A stretch of DNA of 64,000 bases from Actinacidiphila acididurans (GTDB lineage Bacteria; Actinomycetota; Actinomycetes; Streptomycetales; Streptomycetaceae), in assembly GCF_016918855.1 (NCBI RefSeq), contig NZ_JADKYB010000029.1, positions 54,733 to 118,732 on the forward strand. The letters are read 5' to 3'. The notes below the pieces were generated by a model. The model searched no databases and had not been told where the DNA came from. It saw nothing but the letters and a program-made list of their open reading frames with translations. A program made the translations under genes and the position numbers. Below are positions 8,331 to 16,730 of this stretch, one piece after another. Positions within the stretch are counted from its first letter, which is position 1, and each line of letters begins with the position of its first letter.

Positions 8331-9395
8331 CTACGGCACCGTCGCGTGGAAGCCGTGCAGGTAGGGGTTGACCGGCCGGATGTCACCGACCGTCAGGCCC
8401 GCGTCGGTCATCCGGGCGGCCAGGCCGTCGGCGGTGTGCTTGTGCCCGCCGACGTTCAGGAGCAGCAGCAGGTCCATGGCAGTGGTGAAGCGCATGGACT
8501 CGCTGTCGTCCACCAGGTTCTCGATGACCAGCACCCGGGCGCCGGACCGCCCGGCGGCCACGACGTTGTCGAGGGTGCGGCGGGTGCTGTCGTCGTCCCA
8601 TTCGAGGATGTTCTTGATGATGTAGAGGTCCGCGTCCACCGGGATCTTCCGCCGGCAGTCGCCGGGGAGCAGGCGGGCGCGGTCGGCCAGGGCGCCGCCG
8701 CGACGCAGCCGCGGGTCGGCGCCCTCGACCACCTGGGGCAGGTCGAGCAGCGTGCCGGTCAGCCCGGGGTGCTTCTCCAGCAGGGCGGCCAGCACATGGC
8801 CCTGGCCGCCGCCGATGTCGGCCACCGACGTCACGCCGGTCAGGTCGAGGTGCTCGGCGATGTCCCGCGCCGACTGCATGCTGGAGCGGGTCATCGCCTT
8901 GTCGAACACCTCGGCCGACTCGGGCGCGTCGGCGTGCAGCCACTCGAAGAAGCCCTTGCCGTGCAGACCGGTGAACACCTCCTGGCCGGTCCTGACCGCC
9001 TGATCGAGGTTCGGCCAGACCTCCCACGTCCACGGCTCGGTGCACCACAGGGCGATGTGCCGCAGGCTGGCGGCAGCGTCGTCGCGCAGCAACCGGGACA
9101 TCTCGGTGTGGACGTACCGGCCGTCACCGGTCTCGGCGAAGATGCCGTACGTGGTGAGGGCGCGCAGCAGCCGGCGCAGTGGTCCGGCCTGCGCGCCCAC
9201 CGCCGCGGCGAGTTCCTCCGCGGTGGCCGGCTCCTCGCCGAGCGCGTCGGCGACGCCGAGCCGGGCCGCGGCGCGCACCGCGCCCGCCCGGGCGGCGCCG
9301 AACACGATCTCCCGCAGCTCCATGGAGGGTGTGGTCTGCTGCGGCTGGGCGGGCGGCGGCGCCGAGGACGGCGCGGCCGGCTGGGTCATGGTCAT
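8331..9395 (-). CDS. SAM-dependent O-methyltransferase (TcmN/AcnO family 2 type)
   Basis: A 354-residue protein with the two-part architecture of plant-like small-molecule O-methyltransferases. The N-terminal winged helix dimerisation domain has LGVADALGEEPATAEELA. The Rossmann domain has the SAM loop VADIGGGQGHVLAALLEKHP around residues 175-195, then the acidic LLDLPQV motif. ATG 9395 follows GAAAGG. It may methylate a polyketide or similar phenol. It is near the pigment cluster but in a separate, opposite transcription unit, so a pigment role is only a guess. Confidence 0.85.
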   Translation of the reverse strand: MTMTQPAAPSSAPPPAQPQQTTPSMELREIVFGAARAGAVRAAARLGVADALGEEPATAEELAAAVGAQAGPLRRLLRALTTYGIFAETGDGRYVHTEMSRLLRDDAAASLRHIALWCTEPWTWEVWPNLDQAVRTGQEVFTGLHGKGFFEWLHADAPESAEVFDKAMTRSSMQSARDIAEHLDLTGVTSVADIGGGQGHVLAALLEKHPGLTGTLLDLPQVVEGADPRLRRGGALADRARLLPGDCRRKIPVDADLYIIKNILEWDDDSTRRTLDNVVAAGRSGARVLVIENLVDDSESMRFTTAMDLLLLLNVGGHKHTADGLAARMTDAGLTVGDIRPVNPYLHGFHATVP

Positions 9396-9454
9396 GGGCG
9401 GCCTTTCTCGGGTCGGGTCAGGGGTGGTCGTCGGCCGTGCCGCGGGGTCCGCGG

Positions 9455-10534
9455 TCAGCAGCGTCCGGCCGGCTCCGAGACCTTGCAGGTGTTGCCGGTG
9501 AAGGTGTTGCCCGAGCCGGTGGTGTCGCGGTCGGCGACGTCCGCGGGCCCGTTGCCGGACAGGGTGTTGCCGCTCACCTGGTCGCGCTGGTTGGTCGCGC
9601 CCACGGTGCTCGGGTAGAGGACGACGCCACCGGACATCGGGGAGGTGCCGACGTTGTCGCTGACCTGGTTGCCGGTGACACGGGTGTCCTCGGCGCCGGT
9701 CAGCAGGATGCCGACACCCTGGATGAACGGCATGCGGGTGGTGGCCGCGCAGTACTTGTTGTTGGCCGTGACGGTGTTGTTCTTGACGTCGATGTCGCCG
9801 GCCTTGGGGCTGTTCTCGTCGCCGACCACGAAGACGCCGCCGCAGTTGCCCGTGACCTGGTTGTTCTGCACCTGCAGCGTCCGGACGCGGCGTACGGTGA
9901 CGCCGATGCGGTTGCCGGTCAGCGTGTTGCCGGAGACCACCGTGCCCTGCGTGTCGAGGGCGCCGCCCTCCTCGCTGATCGCGTTCGCCACGATGACGCC
10001 GGACTGGGCGTTGTTGACGATCCGGTTGTCGGCGAGCACCGCGCGGGTCGACTTCTCCTGGCTGATGCCCTCCTGGCCGTTGCCGCTGACCACGGTGTGC
10101 CGCACCGCCATCCGGTCGGTCCCGGAGGCGTTGATGCCGTCCTTGGTGAAGCCCTGCACGGTCAGGGATTCGATGTGCACGTCCCGTACGGCGCGGCCGG
10201 CCGTGCCGGTGACGCAGATGCCGTGGCCGGCGGCGGCGCAGGCGTTGGCCTTTACGGCGGCCTTGGCACCGGCGGGCTGGAGGGTGACCAGCCCGGCGCC
10301 CGCGCCACGCAGCGTCAGCTGCTTCGTGATCTGCACGCTCTCGTGGTACGCGCCCGGCATCACGTACACCGTGTCACCCGCGTGGGCCGCGTTCACGGCT
10401 CGCTGGATGGACTGGCCGGCCCGCACCACGTGCACGCCCATGGCCGCGTGCGCGGCCGGCGCGGTGGCGAACCCGGCGCCCAGCGCCGCGACCGTCATGA
10501 CCCCTGCGAGATACTTCCCCTGTCGTACGGGCAT
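9455..10534 (-). CDS. Secreted right-handed beta-helix protein
   Basis: A 359-residue protein with a clear signal peptide (residues 1-30, ending AAHA). It then has many beta-helix coils rich in the pattern VSGN, VTGN and IVNN (for example VVSGNTLTGNRIGVTVR). The opening segment IQRAVNAAHAGDTVYVMPG is the usual start of NosD/pectate-lyase-like helices. The C-terminus has two Cys that could form a disulfide. Substrate and activity cannot be read from the sequence; extracellular polysaccharide binding or lysis is plausible. Confidence 0.85.
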   Translation of the reverse strand: MPVRQGKYLAGVMTVAALGAGFATAPAAHAAMGVHVVRAGQSIQRAVNAAHAGDTVYVMPGAYHESVQITKQLTLRGAGAGLVTLQPAGAKAAVKANACAAAGHGICVTGTAGRAVRDVHIESLTVQGFTKDGINASGTDRMAVRHTVVSGNGQEGISQEKSTRAVLADNRIVNNAQSGVIVANAISEEGGALDTQGTVVSGNTLTGNRIGVTVRRVRTLQVQNNQVTGNCGGVFVVGDENSPKAGDIDVKNNTVTANNKYCAATTRMPFIQGVGILLTGAEDTRVTGNQVSDNVGTSPMSGGVVLYPSTVGATNQRDQVSGNTLSGNGPADVADRDTTGSGNTFTGNTCKVSEPAGRC

Positions 10535-10907
10535 TGCCCATTCCTGCCTTCCTGTGACCCGGTCGGAGCGGAAGGCGCTGCGCGACCGGTCGAGTCGATT
10601 ACCGCGCGGCTCCGTGCGACGCCCCGTCAGGTGGAGCGGCGTTGCCCGCGCGACTCGAAGCTATGGTCGGCCCGGGGCACCCGCCATTCCTGCTCGGTCA
10701 TCCGGGGGCCGCCATCCGGGTGGAGCGCGGGTCGCCTTACGGCGGGCGGGCGCAGGGGCGGGGGTGCTTGTTTGTGTCGATCGGCAAGCGGTGGGCGGGA
10801 GTTGGGGAGGGTGTGCGGGCGTCTCGGGCGGCATGCGGGGATGACCGCCACGGCGGACACGGACGCCTCGCGGCGAGCCTCACCGGGAAGGGGCCCGGCG
10901 TGAAGTA
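10535..10907. other. Gene-free spacer, no clear feature
   Basis: The 373 bases between the SGNH hydrolase stop and the beta-helix start hold no convincing coding region or hairpin. It should contain the promoter of the beta-helix gene. Confidence 0.4.
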
Positions 10908-11540
10908 TCAGGCGAGCGTGACCAGGGCGGTCCATGCCTCGGCGAGCACCTGGTGGCCCAGGGCCGTGGGGTGGATGCCGTCGAAGGCGATCAGTTCCGG
11001 GGCGCCGGCCGTACGCGCCGCCTGGTTCATCAGGCCGTCCGCCGCGAGGAGCTGCGCGCCGAACTCCGCGGCGAGGCGCCGCACCACCTGGATCCGCGGG
11101 TCCAGGTCCGCCCGCCAGGACCACTGCTCCTCGGTGACCGGCACCAGGAACGGTTCGACCAGCACGATGCGCGCCGTTGTCTCGTCGCGCAGCCTCGCCA
11201 GCATGTGGCGGTAGTCCTTCTCGTACGCCTCGGCCGTCGTCACCAGGCCGGAGTCGTAGCGGCGCCAGGTGTCGTTGACGCCGATCATGATCGAGACCAG
11301 GTCGGGGCGCAGCGCGACGGCGTCCGAGTCCCAGCGGGCGCGCAGGTCGGCCACGCGGTGGCCGTTGACGCCGCGGTTGAGGACGGTCGGGTGGGCGTCC
11401 GGGTGCGCGGCGCGCAGCAGTTCGGTGACCGCTCGTACGTATCCGATGCCCAGGCCTTCGGGGTCGGCCAGGCGCTCGCCGTCGGTGACGCTGTCGCCCT
11501 GGAACAGCAGGGTGGAGCGGGCGGGGAGGATGAGCGTCAT
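10908..11540 (-). CDS. SGNH/GDSL hydrolase
   Basis: A 210-residue esterase-like protein with all SGNH blocks: LLFQGDSVTDG (Ser nucleophile, about residue 17), Gly in NRGVNGH, Asn in MIGVNDTWRRY, and the Asp/His pair in AFDGIHPTALGHQ. There is no signal peptide, so it is probably cytoplasmic. It may deacetylate sugars or hydrolyse small esters. The spacer upstream contains a striking AT-rich inverted repeat. Confidence 0.9.
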   Translation of the reverse strand: MTLILPARSTLLFQGDSVTDGERLADPEGLGIGYVRAVTELLRAAHPDAHPTVLNRGVNGHRVADLRARWDSDAVALRPDLVSIMIGVNDTWRRYDSGLVTTAEAYEKDYRHMLARLRDETTARIVLVEPFLVPVTEEQWSWRADLDPRIQVVRRLAAEFGAQLLAADGLMNQAARTAGAPELIAFDGIHPTALGHQVLAEAWTALVTLA

Positions 11541-11614
11541 TCTGGCTCCATCGCGGTTCGGCTCGGCTCGGTTGTCGGGGGCCTGGCGTCTGGCGTTCCG
11601 GGGTCGGGACCTCC

Positions 11615-11691
11615 GGGGCAGGAGTCCGAAATCGTATATTTACGGGCCTGGCGGCCCACAAATATACGGCAGCATTTCGGACCCCTGCCCC
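11615..11691. repeat. Long inverted repeat with AT-rich core
   Basis: The left arm (11615-11648) and right arm (11653-11691) form a near-perfect hairpin with a TGGC loop. The outer 18 bases match at 17 positions. The inner part (CGTATATTTACGGGCC against its partner) matches at 14 of 16. Five extra bases, GCAGC, bulge from the right arm. The TATATTT core is exceptional in this GC-rich sequence. It lies between divergent genes, so it is not a terminator of a neighbouring gene. Confidence 0.8.
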
Positions 11692-11719
11692 TGCGGCCCC
11701 TCCCGCTCGTCGGAGGGCA

Positions 11720-11890
11720 ACCGGTCCTTGTGCGGTGCGTTGTCCTGATGGGCGACCGGTGCGTGTGCGGTGCGTTGTCGCCGTACGGTCCGTGGGGGGT
11801 GCGCTTGCAGGGTGCGGTCCGTGGGCAGTCCGCACCCGGCCTGCGCCGGTCCGTGTGCGGTACGTGGGCTGCCGGTCCGTGGGCGTTAGG
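11720..11890. repeat. Degenerate tandem repeats
   Basis: Imperfect repeats of the type GGTCCGTGTGCGGTGCGTTG recur about five times with spacing of roughly 25-40 bases, up to the start of the following gene. Copies begin near 11729, 11756, 11786, 11816 and 11850. They lie outside any convincing coding region. Confidence 0.6.
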
Positions 11891-11898
11891 TTGAGGGT

Positions 11899-12948
11899 AT
11901 GGAGAGCCTTCGCCCGTCGTCGGACGATGCCGGCCTGCTGGCGGCCGGGCCCACCGCGCAGGTGCTGCTTGCGGATCCCGGGACGGCCGGGTGGGTTCGG
12001 GAGCTGATGGCCGCGGAGCTGCCGCGCGCCGATGTACGGCTGCCGCACGGGGAGGCTCTGGCGGAGGTGCTGCTCGATCTTGCCGTCGCGCATGAGGACA
12101 TCAATCCGGTCGTGGGCGCACGTGAGCAGCTGGGCGCCGATCCGGTGCTGGCCGAGTTGCTGGAGCGCTGTGTCCGGACCTTCGTCCGGGACATGGGGGT
12201 GGTCGGCGGGGGGCCGCAGCTCGGTCCGCGGCTGCCCGCGCTGCCGTCCGGCACCGGGCCGGCGGGGCACTGGTTCGCGCTGCTGGTGTTCGCCGCGACC
12301 GTCCGGCATACGCTCGCCTTTCATCTGCGGCGCGGCATCCCCGCTGAGGTCTCCCGCCGTACCTTCGCGGATGTGGGGCGGCAGTGCGCCGTGCACTACC
12401 GGCGCCACGGCACGCCGGGCATCGTCAATACGAGCTGGCTCACTCGGCACTTTCGGGGCGTCCTTTATCACTTGGGCCGGCTGCAGTACGAGCGGACGCG
12501 GCTGGGCGGGCGCACCGGGCGCGCCGTGGCCGAGGCCGGTGGGCCCGCAGGACCGGGCGACCTGTCGCTGAATGTCCACATCCCCGACTTCTCCGGTCCG
12601 CTGACGCCGGTGGCCTGCGACGAATCGGTGGAGCGCGCCCGGGCCTTCTTCGCCCGCCACTTCTCCGACGGTCCCCACACCGTGGCCACCTGCCACTCGT
12701 GGCTGCTCGACCCGCAGCTCGCCGAGCGCCTGCCGGCCGGCTCGAACATCGTCCGGTTTCAGCGCCGTTTCCGGCTCCTGCCGGTCGGCGAGGCCCCCGA
12801 CGACGACGCGCCGCTGCGTTTCGTGTTCGGCACCTCCGACCGGCCGCTCTCGGATCTCCCGCGGGTCACTGCCCTCCAGCGGGCGGTGACCGACCACCTC
12901 ATGTCCGGCGGGCACTGGTACGGGGGGACCGGCTGGTTCGCGCTCTGA
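11899..12948 (+). CDS. Acyltransferase with NAT_N and GNAT_C type domains
   Basis: A 349-residue protein with no signal peptide. The N-terminal part is helical. The C-terminal part (about residues 215-349) has LSLNVHIPDFSGPLTP, CHSWLLDPQLAE and the closing GGHWYGGTGWFAL. This resembles the actinomycete two-domain N-acyltransferase family in which a helical N-terminal domain precedes a GNAT-like fold. Acceptor and donor are unknown. ATG 11899 follows a GAGGGT site. Confidence 0.65.
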   Translation: MESLRPSSDDAGLLAAGPTAQVLLADPGTAGWVRELMAAELPRADVRLPHGEALAEVLLDLAVAHEDINPVVGAREQLGADPVLAELLERCVRTFVRDMGVVGGGPQLGPRLPALPSGTGPAGHWFALLVFAATVRHTLAFHLRRGIPAEVSRRTFADVGRQCAVHYRRHGTPGIVNTSWLTRHFRGVLYHLGRLQYERTRLGGRTGRAVAEAGGPAGPGDLSLNVHIPDFSGPLTPVACDESVERARAFFARHFSDGPHTVATCHSWLLDPQLAERLPAGSNIVRFQRRFRLLPVGEAPDDDAPLRFVFGTSDRPLSDLPRVTALQRAVTDHLMSGGHWYGGTGWFAL

Positions 12949-12966
12949 CCGCTCCGGGCGGGGGGT

Positions 12967-12992
12967 CCGTGGCGCCGCCGCAGTGGCCACGG
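12967..12992. terminator. Short hairpin between convergent genes
   Basis: Arms CCGTGGC (12967-12973) and GCCACGG (12986-12992) lie in the 52-bp gap between two converging genes. It is a modest candidate for a shared terminator. Confidence 0.4.
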
Positions 12993-13000
12993 CTGTCGGG

Positions 13001-14296
13001 TCATGAGGGACGGGTCAGGTCGTCGGGGTGGATGCGGTGCAGGCCGCGGCGGTCGTAGAAGTGGGCGACGCCGAAGCCCAGGAGGAGGGAGATGACCAGG
13101 CCGATGGCGAGCAGCAGCCAGGCGCGGGCGAGGCCGGCGTCGGCGCGGGCGTCGAAGTACATGATGGCGCGGACGCCGCCGGTGATCTGGCGCAGGGGTT
13201 CGAACAGGGCGAGGCCGCGGTAGAAGCCGGGGACCGCTTGGAGGGGGATGGTGGCGCCGGCCGACGGGATGGCGAGGGCCACGAAGAAGAGCATGTTGAC
13301 GATCTGTCCGAGGCTGCCGAAGATCGCCACGACGGCTTGGGCGCCCAGGCCGACCACCGCGCTGGCGCAGGTGGTGAAGACCCACAGCTGGAACAGGTGC
13401 GGCAGGTCGAGGCGGACGATGGCGGCGGTGGCGAGCAGGACCACGCTGGAGGTGATCAGCGACAGCGCCACCGACATCACCATTTTGACCACCAGGGTCT
13501 GGGTGCGGCTGATGGGCACGGTGCGCCGCATCCGCCGCAGCGGCCCGAGTTCGCTGGGGGCGTAGCCGAGGGCGCCGTCCACTCCGCTGCTGACGATGTT
13601 GGCGCCGATGAAGCCGGTGAGGACCACCAGCAGGCTGTAGTAGAAGGCGGTCAGCCCGAGTCCGGTGCGGGCGCCGATGGGGTGGCCGGGGGCGGTCACC
13701 GAGGTCACGGGGTCGGCGAGCAGCATGTGCTGGGTGGTGGTCGGCCGGGCGCCGGTGGCGGCGAGCCGCGCCGTCAGCTGGGCGCCGAGCCGACGGGAGC
13801 CGGCCCGTAGTGCCTGCTGTTCGGCGGTGGAGGCAAGCGAGGAGGCGAGGCTGCCGGCGCCGGGGTTGGTGAGGAGGGTGACGTACGGCTGCCGGGCGGG
13901 CGCGGTGCCGCCGGGCGGGGCGACGATCGCGGTCAGGGAGGCGGTGAACCCGGGCGGGACGACGATCGCGCCGTACACCCGGCCGGAGTCGAAACGGTCC
14001 TTGGCGGCGGCCGGGGTGAGCAGCTTCCAGGAGACGCGGTGGTGCGGGTCTGGGGCGGTGGCGATGCCGTCCACGAACTGCCCGCCGGCCGGCCCGGTGT
14101 CCTGGTCGACCAGGGCGATCGGCAGGTTGCGCACCGAGCCCTGCGGGTCGGCGATGCCGCCGGAGTAGATCAGGGCGAGCACGAAGGACAGCAGGGTGAC
14201 CAGCACCGAGGGGACCACCCACACCGGCCAGGTGCCGAGGACCTGCCGTGCGGTCGCCATGGGCGGTACGTGCGGCGGCTGCTCGTCGTTCGCCAC
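13001..14296 (-). CDS. ABC-2 type membrane protein (YhgE/DUF3533-like)
   Basis: A 431-residue membrane protein. An N-terminal helix (TWPVWVVPSVLVTLLSFVLA) is followed by a large extracytoplasmic domain of about 160 residues (LPIALVDQDTGPAGG is a hallmark). The C-terminal half has five or six membrane segments and ends DRRGLHRIHPDD. Start GTG 14296 follows AGAAGGG. This topology is that of YhgE/Pip and ABC-2 permeases. No ATPase gene is adjacent, so it probably acts alone or with a distant partner. Confidence 0.8.
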   Translation of the reverse strand: MANDEQPPHVPPMATARQVLGTWPVWVVPSVLVTLLSFVLALIYSGGIADPQGSVRNLPIALVDQDTGPAGGQFVDGIATAPDPHHRVSWKLLTPAAAKDRFDSGRVYGAIVVPPGFTASLTAIVAPPGGTAPARQPYVTLLTNPGAGSLASSLASTAEQQALRAGSRRLGAQLTARLAATGARPTTTQHMLLADPVTSVTAPGHPIGARTGLGLTAFYYSLLVVLTGFIGANIVSSGVDGALGYAPSELGPLRRMRRTVPISRTQTLVVKMVMSVALSLITSSVVLLATAAIVRLDLPHLFQLWVFTTCASAVVGLGAQAVVAIFGSLGQIVNMLFFVALAIPSAGATIPLQAVPGFYRGLALFEPLRQITGGVRAIMYFDARADAGLARAWLLLAIGLVISLLLGFGVAHFYDRRGLHRIHPDDLTRPS

Positions 14297-14509
14297 GGGT
14301 GACCCTTCTGCTCGTGCGGCCCGGTCTGCTCCCCCGCCGGGTGCCGGCGGCGCTTGTGCTCCCGCCGTTGACGTGTATCCGGTACGGCGGCGCGCCCCCC
14401 ATCGGCTGGGCCGTACGGGTGGCGGACGGGTCCGGGGCTGCCGGTACCCTGACCGGCGAGCGCCCGGCCCCGGAGCCCGCGCGACCGCTCCGACCAGGAG
14501 GAACGAACC

Positions 14510-14833
14510 GTGCAGCGTCACGCCGCGATCATCCGGCTGCGGCCGGAGAAGGAAGCCGAATACCGTGCCCTGCACGCCGCCGCGTGGCCGGGTGTGCTGG
14601 AGACGCTCAAGCGCGCCAACATCGGCAACTACTCGATCTTCCTGCGGGACGGACTCCTGTTCAGTTACCTGGAGTACTACGGCGAGGACTACGCCGCCGA
14701 CACCGCGCGGATCGGGGAGGACCCGGTGACCCGCGAGTGGTGGGCGCTGACCGATCCCTGCCAGCAGCCGGTGGACTCCGCGGCGGAGGGCGAGTGGTGG
14801 GCGCCGCTGGAGGAGGTCTTCCACCTGGACTGA
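14510..14833 (+). CDS. rhaM: L-rhamnose mutarotase
   Basis: A 107-residue protein of the RhaM/RhaU family, with a ferredoxin-like dimeric fold. It interconverts anomers of L-rhamnose. Conserved elements include LRPEKEAEYRALHAAAWPGV (His in the active site), NYSIFLRDG and EWWALTDPCQQPV. GTG 14510 follows AGGAGG. No rhamnose catabolic genes are adjacent. Confidence 0.9.
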   Translation: MQRHAAIIRLRPEKEAEYRALHAAAWPGVLETLKRANIGNYSIFLRDGLLFSYLEYYGEDYAADTARIGEDPVTREWWALTDPCQQPVDSAAEGEWWAPLEEVFHLD

Positions 14834-14928
14834 CCCCGGACGCCGGGCCGGTGCCGGGCCCGCGGGTACGCCGCTTCGGCGCGGTAATTGCGTTGCGGGC
14901 CGCGCCGCGCCCGGCCGATCATCGCGGG

Positions 14929-16017
14929 ATGACCGCCACCCCCGCCGACGGCCGGGCCGGGATCGACGCCGCCCTGGTCGCCCGCTTGATCGCGGCCCAG
15001 TTCCCGCAGTGGAGCGGCCTGCCCGTACGGCCGGTCGAGGTGGACGGCTGGGACAACCGGACCTACCGGCTCGGCGAGCGGATGACCGTACGGCTGCCGA
15101 CCGCCGCCGGATACGTGCCCGCGGTCGCCAAGGAGCACCACTGGCTGCCCCGGCTCGCGCCCCGGCTGCCGGTCGCCGTGCCGCCGGTGCTGGCGATGGG
15201 CGCCCCGGGCGAGGGGTATCCGTTTCCGTGGTCGGTGCGCGGCTGGCTGCCCGGGACGACCGCGGACCCGGCCGAACTCGCCGACCGGCCCGGATTCGCC
15301 CTGGCGGTAGCCGGGTTCGTCACCGCGCTGCGGGGCTGCGACGCCACCGGCGGGCCGCTCGCCGGTGAGCACTCCTGGTACCGCGGCACGTCGCCGGCGC
15401 ACTACGACGAGCAGACCCGGCGCTGCCTGGACCTGCTGTCCGGTGAGGTGGACACCGCGAAGGCCGCGGCAGTGTGGGAGGCCGCGCTCGCCACGGGCTG
15501 GGACCGGCCACCGGTGTGGTTCCACGGCGACATCGCGGCAGGGAACCTGCTGGTCGACGGCGACCGGCTGACCGCCGTCATCGACTTCGGCACCAGCGGC
15601 GTCGGGGATCCGGCGTGCGACCTGGTGATCGCCTGGACCATGCTGTCCGGCCGGGCCCGGGAGGTGTTCCGCGAGGCGGTCGGCCTTGACGCCGGCACCT
15701 GGGCGCGGGCCCGCGGCTGGGCACTGTGGAAGGCCATGCTGGTGCTGACGGAAGCCCTGGCCGGGTCCCGGGAGGAGTCCGGGTCGGGGTCCACGGTCGA
15801 GGCCGCGGCCGGGATCGCGGCAGGGTCCCGGGCCGAGTCCGCAGCCGAGTCCACTCCCCGGGCCGCCGCAGCGTCCCCGGCCGATTCCGGGTCGGGGTCC
15901 CTGGCTGATTCCGGGTCGGAGTCCGCTGCCGGGTCTCCCGCCGCCGAGCCGTCGCGGGCCGCGGAGAACCGGCGGGTCATCGCCGAAGTCCTGGCCGACC
16001 ACGACCTGTTCGGCTGA
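14929..16017 (+). CDS. Aminoglycoside phosphotransferase-family kinase with low-complexity insert
   Basis: A 362-residue APH-fold protein. The catalytic loop is WFHGDIAAGNLLVD (Asp about residue 200) and the metal-binding Asp is in AVIDFGTSGVGDP. The true substrate is unknown; many such enzymes are not resistance factors. A stretch of about 65 residues rich in Ser, Ala, Gly and Glu (about residues 280-345) sits before the last helix (NRRVIAEVLADHDLFG). It is encoded by degenerate repeats such as GGGTCGGGGTCC. Homologues usually lack this. Confidence 0.85.
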   Translation: MTATPADGRAGIDAALVARLIAAQFPQWSGLPVRPVEVDGWDNRTYRLGERMTVRLPTAAGYVPAVAKEHHWLPRLAPRLPVAVPPVLAMGAPGEGYPFPWSVRGWLPGTTADPAELADRPGFALAVAGFVTALRGCDATGGPLAGEHSWYRGTSPAHYDEQTRRCLDLLSGEVDTAKAAAVWEAALATGWDRPPVWFHGDIAAGNLLVDGDRLTAVIDFGTSGVGDPACDLVIAWTMLSGRAREVFREAVGLDAGTWARARGWALWKAMLVLTEALAGSREESGSGSTVEAAAGIAAGSRAESAAESTPRAAAASPADSGSGSLADSGSESAAGSPAAEPSRAAENRRVIAEVLADHDLFG

Positions 16018-16072
16018 TCCGGCCCGGCGCCGTACCGTGCCCAGGTCCTGAGACGGGCCGGGACCAGACGCG

Positions 16073-16109
16073 GGCCGGGCCCCAGCCGGGATGCGGCGGG
16101 GGCCCGGCC
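16073..16109. terminator. Hairpin between phosphotransferase and rodlin genes
   Basis: Arms GGCCGGGCCCC (16073-16083) and GGGGCCCGGCC (16099-16109) pair perfectly around 15 bases. It lies between converging genes and can serve both. Confidence 0.65.
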
Positions 16110-16119
16110 GGTGGAGCCG

Positions 16120-16527
16120 TCAGCCGTTGCCGGTGCCGTTGGCCGACAGGACCGGGATGTCGTCGAGCACGTGGGAGGCCGGCTCGTCGCCCTTGAGCTG
16201 GCTGGAGTTGTCGGCGCACTGCTGGGTCTGCGGCGAGGACAGCACGTTGACGTCCTGGGCCGTGACCGGCAGCAGGAGGCCGACCAGCGAACCGACGTTC
16301 GCCTTCGCCGGCACGCCGGCGCACAGCTTGTTGAGCGACCCTTGCACCAGGCCGACCTGCGGGCTGAGCTGCCCGCCGGTGACCGTGTTGCCGTACTCCT
16401 GCGTCGCGAGGTTGCCGTTGACCGTGGTGGAACCGTGGTCGTCACCGAGCGCGGACGCGCTTCCGGCGCCTGCGGCGACCACTGTCGCGGCCAGTCCGCA
16501 TGCCGCCAGAACCTTACGGGTACGCAT
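16120..16527 (-). CDS. Rodlin, aerial surface layer protein
   Basis: A 135-residue secreted protein with a signal peptide (about residues 1-27, ending ASALG). The mature part matches rodlins: STTVNGNLATQEYGN, a central LSPQVGLVQGSLNKLC segment, DVNVLSSPQTQQCADNSSQ and a tail of SANGTGNG. The two Cys are conserved in the family. Rodlins organise chaplin fibrils into rodlets on aerial hyphae and spores. They usually occur as a divergent rdlA/rdlB pair; only one copy is seen here. Confidence 0.88.
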   Translation of the reverse strand: MRTRKVLAACGLAATVVAAGAGSASALGDDHGSTTVNGNLATQEYGNTVTGGQLSPQVGLVQGSLNKLCAGVPAKANVGSLVGLLLPVTAQDVNVLSSPQTQQCADNSSQLKGDEPASHVLDDIPVLSANGTGNG

Positions 16528-16730
16528 ATCTCTCCCATCACTGATGAAACTTGCGAAAGCGGGAGCAAACTACCGCGCGGTCACACGGATGCCACGCGTT
16601 CACCCGATCGTCGGCGGGCCGCCTCGCGACAAGGTGACGGAAAGTAAGGTGTCCTCCATCAGGCGCACGGATCAGCGCCCGGTCCGGGACCGCACGGCCC
16701 GGGGGGAGCCGGGGGAAGGGAGAGGGCACC

